Of a DNA stretch of 64,000 bases, positions 53,031-64,000 are shown in pieces. The position numbers were made by a program, and so were the translations under genes. Position 1 is the stretch's first letter. Each line of letters begins with the position of its first letter. The DNA lies in NCBI GenBank assembly GCA_964020155.1, contig OZ026548.1, positions 1,028,501 through 1,092,500 on the forward strand, in the 5' to 3' direction. A model generated the notes under the pieces. The model was not told where the DNA came from, searched no databases, and worked only from the letters and a program-made list of their open reading frames with translations. Origin of the DNA: Chondrilla cf. caribensis (Eukaryota > Porifera > Demospongiae > Chondrillida > Chondrillidae).

Positions 53031-53480
53031 ATGGCTACTCAAGGGACGCTTAGAGACCCGAGAGATTCGTGTATTTTCTGTAAAATTGCAAACAAGAGGG
53101 AGAACAAAGAATTATTGCACGAAGATGAAGAATTTGTATGTTTTAGGGATATAAAACCTGCAACAAAACATCATTATCTTATCATTCCAAGACAACACAT
53201 GTCGGAAGCGAAGTATTTGAAAGATACCGATGTACCGATGATAGAGAGAATGATCCAAGTAGGTATGGACGTGGTCAAGTCGCAGGGTGGTGACGTGAAC
53301 GATGTGAGGACGGGATTCCATTGGCCTCCATTCACCACAGTTGATCATTTGCATCTACATTGTATATCAGCTACCTCAGAGATGGGATTTTTCAATCGCC
53401 ATGTTGTATTCAAGCCCAATTCATTCATGTTTGCGACTTCTGATTGGACAATTGATTATTTGAAAAGGAGTCAGCTGTGA
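53031..53480 (+). CDS. HINT3: Histidine triad nucleotide-binding protein 3 (HIT family, aprataxin-related branch)
   Basis: Single exon, 149 residues from the AAAATGGCT start at 53031; an in-frame upstream ATG at 52980 would give 166. Nucleoside phosphoramidase/acyl-AMP hydrolase by family. Visible features: CIFCKI near the N-terminus, FRDIKPATKHHYLIIPRQH, GFHWPPFTTVDHLHLHC with the histidine triad H-L-H-L-H. The triad is followed by Cys where human HINT3 has Val, as I recall. The C-terminal FNRHVVFKPNSFMF and DYLKR also fit HINT3. Human HINT3 has 182 residues with a longer N-terminus. Absence of introns contrasts with the neighbours and might reflect ancestral intron loss or a retrocopy. Confidence 0.93.
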   Translation: MATQGTLRDPRDSCIFCKIANKRENKELLHEDEEFVCFRDIKPATKHHYLIIPRQHMSEAKYLKDTDVPMIERMIQVGMDVVKSQGGDVNDVRTGFHWPPFTTVDHLHLHCISATSEMGFFNRHVVFKPNSFMFATSDWTIDYLKRSQL

Positions 53481-55426
53481 TGTCATACGTGTGACCTCTG
53501 GATATTAGATGATGCAGTATTTTCCATTGGTTTCATTTGAATTTCAATTGGTGAATCCATTTTCTGTAGTGTTGGAGTGTGTCTACAGAACTGAATTTGT
53601 AACTTATTTTTTGAATGTAAACTCTTTACGTGTCAAATGTCATATAGCAAGGCGTATCCCTCTGTTCAGTGAGATGTTCAGGGCGGAGTGAGGGAGGTTT
53701 TGTATTATGCTGACCACCTGTGTGGACATGGATGCATACATCAGTATAGACGAACTAATAAACGTCTAATTGCGTCTGTATAGTGGACGTCTGATGACAT
53801 CATACCTAAACAGTGGTTAATAAAATGAGGATATCCTGAGGGTTGAAAAAGCTCAGAACCATTCATTTCATGACATTTTTTGTATCTTTTTGTTGTTGTT
53901 TGTTGCTTCTTGATGACTACATTTAGTGCATTTGCTTCCATCTCTCCTTTGTGACAGATTGTGGTAATGGTTATGTCATGCCAGAGCTTGTTATGTGGAA
54001 TTGATGTGTGTGTACTCTGTTTGTGATTCATTCGTCCGCTAAAATCACCATTCATATGTAGAAACACCCCTCTTTACAGAACTTGAAAGTGATAAGTGTT
54101 AGGTTCACATATAGCGAACATTCAATGTGGCCTGCTTGAAGATATTTTGTGTCTTAGTTGCATGTTAATTGATATGGTTCGCGTATTTATCATACCTAGT
54201 ATTATTGTTTTTTTCTTTTGTTTTTTTTTTTTTCTGTTTCGGCCATACTTGTTGTGGAGCACGCCATTTTACTGTATTGCACATAATTATAATAGGTATT
54301 AAAGTATTATCCTAGTATTATTGGCATAGTCATGTCATCTTCATACTCACACATACATAACCAGGCATGCTCAGAGGCCCACATGTACTCTTTCAGTGAA
54401 TCTTCGTTTTTGTTCTGGTCATCGTGGAGAGTTTACCGGAATCATTTGCTCGGTAGTTTGTTGTTCCTTTTGCCCTCTACTAACCTGCACTCAGGTTTAA
54501 TTGGTGACCCAGGGGCGATGTGTATGAACCACCTTTAAGTCTCAGACAGTCAATTTGTACCTATGTGCTACTTTAGGATTGTGTACACGTATGGTCATGT
54601 AAATAGTGTGCCTGAAAGCTATTATAGTACCAGTCATGGGATGGAGATGATGTCATAGGTAAATGGTGACCTTTACCTCCTGAGTGACCTTTATCACAGA
54701 CCCCCTAAAGATCAACTGTAGACAACAAGGCATGCTCTATGTAAACAAACATGTTATATATATACTATAGCAATATTCATTTTATGTATCTATGTTTAAT
54801 TGACGTAGTTACACACAAGCACACATGCACACACTCAGAACATCCTTTATTTTGTAAGAATGAGCATCACAGTATGGCTGTATGTTGTATCTATACAATA
54901 ATTACTGTATCACTTAGATATAAGGGTAATACTGCATTATGTTATTGTTTTTATAAGCAATCTGACCTTTGTTCAGTTGACCTTTCCCAGAGGTGTATCA
55001 CATCAGTCCTGCATAGATTTCTATGCAAGACCCAATAGGATGTTAGTGTAATGCTGTATGTGTGTAATTAGCTATATTTTGATGCTAATCGTATCAATCG
55101 AAGAATATTTATGCTACTGTGTTCAAATGTTATTATTAAATTGAACAATATAAGAACAAATAAATTAAACTTGAAATGTCAAACTTTTGAGTGAATTGAA
55201 TTAAGTAAAAACAAATAGGAAATAAATTATTTAAAGTAATTAATTGTACATGCAATCAGAATACATGCATAATAATTTAAGGAAACAGTGAAAATGTAAT
55301 ATGCAGTTTAAGTAACTAGATCAAATAAATAGGAAATAAAATAAAATTAAATGATCATACATGTATTCAGAATACATGTAATCATAATTTGAAGTTAGCA
55401 TGCACAGTGAGAATGTAGGAAGCAGT
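53481..55426. other. Convergent spacer between HINT3 and the adiponectin receptor gene
   Basis: About 1.95 kb, mostly AT-rich, with a T-rich run near 54207-54237. The 109-codon minus-strand ORF at 53741-54067 has no family features. I see no gene or clear repeat beyond short AT-rich motifs. Confidence 0.5.
53757..53762 (+). promoter_or_regulatory. Candidate poly(A) signal AATAAA for HINT3
   Basis: Canonical hexamer 277 bp after the HINT3 stop, with another AATAAA about 60 bp further on. Assigned by position only. Confidence 0.4.
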
Positions 55427-56482
55427 TCATGCAGCCAAACACTCAACTCCGACACTGATACGATAGTTCACCATGTTCAAAATGCCATCGTAATGCACCC
55501 ATGCTGCTATGACAACACACACGTGAAACAGCTGGTGACTATGTAGACAAATGTCAAACTTTCCCGGGAAAAACCGTTCTGGTATGCGAGCAACATACAG
55601 GCTAGCTCCTGCTATGTATATGAGTCCCATTGAGATGAGCCACCATCCGGAGTAGGCAATTGTTGTAAGAATCCACCCATCGCGTATGACCACTTCCACA
55701 CCCGGGATGATCCCGTAAAGGCCAAATAGCACAAACACGAGAAATCGCAGGGGACGATATTTCGGTGTGGAAAACTTACTCCACAGACTGACGCTAATGC
55801 ATGCAATGCAAAGGACGACGACAACAGTCATGTGGAGATAGCGAGAAAACTGAGCACAGTAGTAGCTGTAGTAGTAGAATGGGATTGAGGAACCAGTGAC
55901 CAGGAGTGCTATGCCAGAGTAGTCCAGTGTGGAAAACAGGCGTGCCACGCTGGGGGAGTGGCAGTTGAGCATGTGAAAGAGAAATGAGCAGCATAGACAC
56001 AACACCACCCCAAGGAAGAAGGTTCCAATGACAAGCTGTTCATACCAAGGGACGGAACTGACGCTCTTGCTCATGTTGAAGAGGAACAGACAGAGAGCGA
56101 CGAAGAGGAACAGGACCATTCCCAAGAGGTGGGTCCATATGTTCCAGGTTTCGGTGTGTAGACGAAATATGCTCTTCACACAAGCTCTTACAGAAGGTAG
56201 AGGCGGGCGGTGGCCGTGTAACAAATACTCGTTGTCCTTGAGCCAATCGGGGAGCGCTTCAAATGAGACGTGCTTCCAGCGCTTCCACGCCCAGTTAAGG
56301 ATGGTTCTACTACCATCATCTTCAGCTTCAGTGTCGGTGTCACTAGTACTTCTTCGTTGTTCCTTCAGACCCAGCGTGGAAGTTTGATCGGAAACGGTCG
56401 CTTGTCGCTGCGATATGTCGTCGTTGGAGGACGAGCGGTTTCCCCGCTTTACAATTCCAGTCGCTTCCATAGATATTTCCAT
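55427..56482 (-). CDS. ADIPOR: Adiponectin receptor-like protein (PAQR family, seven-transmembrane)
   Basis: Single exon, 351 residues. Topology by family: cytosolic N-terminus and seven helices, with zinc-dependent ceramidase-like activity in animal AdipoR1/2. The Ser-rich N-terminal ~85 residues are followed by WKHVSFEALPDWLKDNEYL and HRPPLPS, then SIFRLHTETWNIWTHLLG, the PAQR entry motif. Zinc-site regions: LFHMLNCHS and LDYSGIALLVTGS; the C-terminal HSHQLFHVCVVIAAWVHY supplies the HxxxH pair. ARIPERFFPGKFD is essentially identical to vertebrate AdipoR. Length is close to human AdipoR1 (375). It probably predates the ADIPOR1/ADIPOR2 split, so I do not number it. ATG lies 283 bp from divergent ARPC3. 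The lack of introns is notable. Confidence 0.94.
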   Translation of the reverse strand: MEISMEATGIVKRGNRSSSNDDISQRQATVSDQTSTLGLKEQRRSTSDTDTEAEDDGSRTILNWAWKRWKHVSFEALPDWLKDNEYLLHGHRPPLPSVRACVKSIFRLHTETWNIWTHLLGMVLFLFVALCLFLFNMSKSVSSVPWYEQLVIGTFFLGVVLCLCCSFLFHMLNCHSPSVARLFSTLDYSGIALLVTGSSIPFYYYSYYCAQFSRYLHMTVVVVLCIACISVSLWSKFSTPKYRPLRFLVFVLFGLYGIIPGVEVVIRDGWILTTIAYSGWWLISMGLIYIAGASLYVARIPERFFPGKFDICLHSHQLFHVCVVIAAWVHYDGILNMVNYRISVGVECLAA

Positions 56483-56765
56483 TTCTTGATTCCTGGGAAA
56501 CCCTAACAGCCTAGATGGACATCACAGTCGAACGATTATGACCTAATGCAGCGTGCACATGTAGTACGTACACAGGTGGTGTACCAAGTCGAGATCAACG
56601 TCGAACATGCCATAATCATGTGATATGAGGTATTATCATTCGATGTTCTGTTTCCAATTCCCAATGATTTTCCTGATTTGAAACGGGAGTGGAAACAATC
56701 CATTCGCCATATTTGGTCAGAAACGCCGTTCAACAAGAGATCAGATAAATCAGAAAGTCCAAAAA
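56483..56765. promoter_or_regulatory. Bidirectional promoter region, ADIPOR / ARPC3
   Basis: 283 bp between divergent start codons. No TATA box found. It holds 5' UTRs of both genes. Confidence 0.5.
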
Positions 56766-57771
56766 ATGCCAGTGAGTTTACCTTTTATTTGTCCTTCCCT
56801 CACCTTAGTACATTAATCGAGTATATTACAATCATTTCAAGAGCAGATCGTTAGAGACCCTTCTGCTTTAACCGACGGGCAGTGAGAGGGGGGGGAAACG
56901 TCATTATTAATCATGACAAACCAGATATGCCTTACAGAGCACACATTATGATAAATAATGGAGTGACTTTGTGAGGGAAAAAGCTCGGACACAGGGGTAC
57001 AAATCAATGAATGATTTACCTAAACTAGCCATTCTGTTCTTGATACTCTGGTCAAAACCCGTACCTCCTGGCAGTGATACGTTCTATTGCTTTCTTGTAG
57101 GCGTACCACTCGTCCTTCAATGATGAGTCGAATAAGACCATTGCCGGTATGGCAATCCTTCCCTTGAGGACGCAGTTCAAGGGTCCGGCTCCAAGAGCAG
57201 GTAAGATGGCGGCCCGGGAGCGCGAGTAAGATCTGGTAGTTGCGAACAGGCTTGAGGGTTAGTGGATTGGGTAAGAACGAATCCAATGGCAATCCCGGGA
57301 CACTTTGAGAATAGATCCTGCAGCATACTTGTATAAGATTCCAGTTGAACCCAATTTATTTCGTTCATTTTGAAACTGAAATCTGTGTTTGTCTGTGTGT
57401 AGCATGTGTAATCACAGATCCTTGAAGCGTTTGAGTATCTATGGCGTAGCCAATGGTTTGGCCTACATCCACACACATCACCACTCATACTGTGTTCTAT
57501 GGTTTGTGGTACCTGTAGTTGGTGATGGACCGGATATCATTGACGAGGCCATCCAATACTTCAAAGCCAATGTTTTCTTCAAGAGCTACGAAGTCAAGGT
57601 AGGCATGCCTCACTGTGTCATGTTGTTGCTGTACAGGTAGGACCAAAAGATGTGCATGGGTGCATATTGGCTTATGTTTACACGGAGTGTTGCTTTCGAC
57701 TACAATATTTGTGGACTGTTGTGGTATGTATGTACGTATGTATGTACTATTTTCAATGCATTATGAAATTT

Positions 57772-57832
<61 letters not shown>

Positions 57833-59295
57833 AGTGGATGCGCGCACGCGTGTGTGTGCCATGTTACTTGTAACCATGCTCAGTATCATAAATATCTATA
57901 CGTTTATACGTGTATTTAAAACACACACACACACACACACACACACAAGTGATTATTTTGTGTGTATCCATTGCATAGGGAAGTGGTGATCGGGTCTTGA
58001 TCTACCTCACTCTGTACATCCAAGAATGTCTCAAGAAGATCCAAAGAGTGAGTGCAGTGGCCATTAGAGCAATGACCTCCCAGCTGTAATTGTAATTGGG
58101 TGGTTATATCCTAAATTATGAACATTTTTGGTTGAATTTGGGAAGAAATGTGAACTTTGAATGAAGTTCTATTGGTGCTCGTGAAGACTTATAATAATAG
58201 CGACTTTCCTGATTTTAAAGATATCTAAAGGTTCTTTTCAGGAGATAAGCCAGTTGCTCGCATGCATAAATGCACATAAAACTATGTATATGCTCATCAA
58301 CATGGGTGAAATCAGTCATGTGATACATATTGCACGGGGTGTTCTTTCAATTTCTCATACCATCTTTTTCCATATGTTTGTGATATTCTGATCCGTGTTG
58401 TGGTGAATCCTCTCTCCTCCTCCTGTTCACAGGTTCAGGCTAAACATGACGGTGCTAGCCAGTTACAGACTCTTGGTGTTAGCAGCTTTGACATCCCGGG
58501 AGACCCCAAGTTCCCTCTGAATCCCTTTTACGAGAAGCCTGCTGGAAGGGGTGATGCAGGTGAGAGGAACTGCTCCCACCAAGTAGTGTATTTGGTGTCC
58601 AATTGCCAATAACTGCTGTCACCAGTTTATCATGTACACCTCTCTGTTGTATGTACGCAGACACGCTCCGCAATTACATGCTCCAACTCAGGCAAGAAGT
58701 GGGACAGAGGCTTGCAGAGAAAGTATACACAGACAGTGGACCCAGTAAGGTATGAACACGCTTGTGTCACTGGTATATCTAAAAGATGTTTTTTCTCAGA
58801 CTGAGTGGACAGTCGAGACATATGTAGACGTATGTATGTAGTGCACGCACATATATCATACTTACACATATTGTATATTGTGTATCTGTGGAATGTTTCT
58901 CATGAGATTTTATTTTTGGGCTATATGTATTTTGTTTTGATTTGTGAAGTTAGGAATGATAACTCAAATATTATGAGCAACAATGCTGCAAGTGAAGTCC
59001 AAATTCAATAATTTAAAAACTGCAAAATAGTTGTTTTTTGAACAAATTTGTCCAATTTCCTACCAATCATTGCGCGGTGGAAGGTCATTAGTAAAGCACA
59101 TACGTTTGTACACCTGAAGGCATGGCCCTCCCCCATGAGCTATGCAAAAAGGTGCTTAGCATTTTCTCTCCTATACTCTCCCATACATTGAAAAAACCTC
59201 CCTAACCCTCTGCCCTCTCTCTTTCTCTCTAGTGGTGGATATGTTTCACAAAAAGGAGGTTCATGGACAAAAGCTTGTCTGGACCAGGAAAGTAA
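56766..59295 (+). CDS. ARPC3: Actin-related protein 2/3 complex subunit 3 (p21-Arc)
   Basis: Subunit of the Arp2/3 complex that nucleates branched actin. Exons 56766-56771, 57101-57200, 57519-57598, 57979-58047, 58433-58559, 58661-58749 and 59233-59295 join in phase to 177 residues (human 178). The first coding exon holds only ATG CCA, and its donor GTGAGT follows at once. Splicing it restores the universal MPAYHSS N-terminus, which fixes the start. Further signatures: [69 protein letters not shown], and the C-terminal SLSGPGK. Introns carry TG/CA arrays (57774, 57921). Confidence 0.96.
57774..57948. repeat. (TG)n and (AC)n arrays in inverse orientation
   Basis: TG at 57774-57831 and AC at 57921-57948 in one ARPC3 intron; they are complementary and could pair. 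Confidence 0.92.
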
Positions 59296-60437
59296 CTGTA
59301 ATTAATGTATTTCCGTATCAAAGGAGACAGGAAGCAACTTTGTGTGAAAATTTGTGTTCATACTCACATTAGATTTTATAGGGATATTAAATGTACACTT
59401 GAATTGCAATAATTATAATTATTAGTTGATTACGTGATGTAGAGTTGAATGATTCATAATATGTGTATTTGATTGCTATAATTCAGTCTAGTTACCCAAA
59501 TGTGCATCCTTTGTTATATAGTGTTATCTTAGACAACAATTGTAAAAATATTCAACCAGTAATATTGTTCATACTGGTATATTGAGCAATTTGCAATTTT
59601 AACCAATGGCAATTTTTGGCCCTGGGTTAATTTTGGCTTGATTTTTCCCCACTTTACATAGATCGGTCTAGCAGCAGTTTAACCCATCGGTGTGAATGAC
59701 AGACAATGTAATGCTTGTTATGTAAGATACATTACTGATTCGCTTCCATTCAACTGGAAGGTAGCTCAATGGAAACGTTGAGATCAAAATAGGAAAGTAA
59801 CCAGAAGACCTTGAGATGTTGTGTATACTCAGTAATATCCGTGGTTCTATGGGGTAAATTCTGGTCACAGCACCACACTTTCCAAACCTAGAGAATATAG
59901 TCAAAACATCCTTTGGAGGTTGTGTGTACTCGACAGTGACTGTGGTGTTGAGGATCAAATAACCGTCTCAGCGCTACATTTTCTAAACTCACAACAATAT
60001 GGTCAAAACACCCCCTTGGGAGGTTGTGTGTAATTAGTAGTGTCCGTGGTGTTGTGGGGTCATATCCTGGCCATAGCACTGTGTATGTCATGGAAAAATT
60101 GACTGTTGTTAATTTTTTTTCCAGGTTCGATTTTGGCAGGATTTTTCCAAAATTTAGTTCTATATAATATATGCTTTTCAGAGGAAAGATAATTTTTGTT
60201 GGGTAGGATACGTTTTTGCATCTCAAATTTGCCCTATGTTAAAATAATACATCAATAAAACATTGCTGCTATAACTTGGCTATTAGTCTAGCTGGTCAGA
60301 CCTTAGCTGTAGTGTACGTTTCCTTTGCGTGTTTTTGTATGCGCATCTATTGTGTACAAATTACAGCGGCAGAATAGCCTCAACCATAATAGATACCCAA
60401 CGTTAACCGTCTGTGGATCGAGTGTTGTGTGGTTAAA
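59296..60437. other. Intergenic region between ARPC3 and MED23
   Basis: About 1.1 kb. AT-rich 3' flank, then a degenerate tandem repeat at 59808-60085, then about 350 bp upstream of MED23. No gene recognised. Confidence 0.5.
59808..60085. repeat. Degenerate tandem repeat, period about 102 bp, three units
   Basis: Each unit has TTGTGTGTA, then a GTGTCCGTGGTGTTGTGGGG-like block, then CACAGC and AATATGGTCAAAACA. Units begin near 59811, 59913 and 60016. Confidence 0.75.
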
Positions 60438-63899
<3,462 letters not shown>

Positions 63900-64000
63900 G
63901 TTAGCAGGAACCATCATACCTTTCAGTCTTGTGGACGCACTACAATAGATCCTTCCAACAGAAACCTTTTTTATAATTTTTTTGGTAAATTTTGATAGGA

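Noticed and set aside
53741..54067. 108-residue minus-strand ORF in the HINT3-ADIPOR spacer
   Set aside because: No recognisable domain, no splice partners, composition like translated AT-rich DNA, and it covers the likely HINT3 poly(A) region.

Overview
This window is nuclear DNA from an intron-rich, gene-dense early-branching animal. A demosponge-like genome fits best: the genes are typical animal genes, many introns are under 500 bp, genes sit in head-to-head pairs, and dinucleotide microsatellites are abundant. The exact taxon cannot be read from the sequence. All gene models below were built by eye, by joining GT–AG exons whose phases agree and whose product resembles a known family.

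Layout. 1-23439 (+): the C-terminal ~3,080 residues of an axonemal dynein heavy chain of DNAH10 type, in 35 exons, with its 5' part outside the window. 23940-28970 (+): a tyrosine-rich adaptor with one C-terminal SH2 domain. 29202-34987 (+): RAD1, a 9-1-1 clamp subunit. 35535-38023 (-): sedoheptulokinase (SHPK). 38123-40805 (+): mevalonate kinase (MVK). 42132-43720 (+): a small lysine-rich gene resembling LIAT1. 44105-48282: a nearly full-length retroelement with a 15-bp target-site duplication. 48374-50215 (+): peptidyl-tRNA hydrolase PTRH2. 50373-52812 (-): a CCDC92-family coiled-coil protein. 53031-53480 (+): HINT3. 55427-56482 (-): a single-exon adiponectin receptor/PAQR protein. 56766-59295 (+): ARPC3. 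60438-63899 (+): the first nine exons of MED23, running off the right edge.

The genes do not form one pathway. They include cilium genes (DNAH10, and CCDC92 by family), checkpoint and Mediator genes, metabolic enzymes and signalling adaptors. Three head-to-head pairs (SHPK/MVK, CCDC92/HINT3, ADIPOR/ARPC3) probably share promoters. Several genes have human orthologues that lie close together: DNAH10, CCDC92, MVK and ARPC3 on 12q24, HINT3 and MED23 on 6q22-23, SHPK and LIAT1 on 17p13. This suggests retained ancestral linkage.

Non-coding DNA is dominated by (TG/CA)n arrays, minisatellites, pogo-like and other inverted-repeat elements, a 140-bp foldback, and a dense scatter of short palindromic words around GTAC/TACGTA, mainly in dynein introns. 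The most unusual observations are two minisatellites whose every unit repeats the 5' splice site of the preceding exon, the Cys-rich retroelement inserted at the foot of a perfect hairpin just upstream of PTRH2, and an SH2 adaptor carrying several families of docking motif. I found no wholly new multi-gene system.
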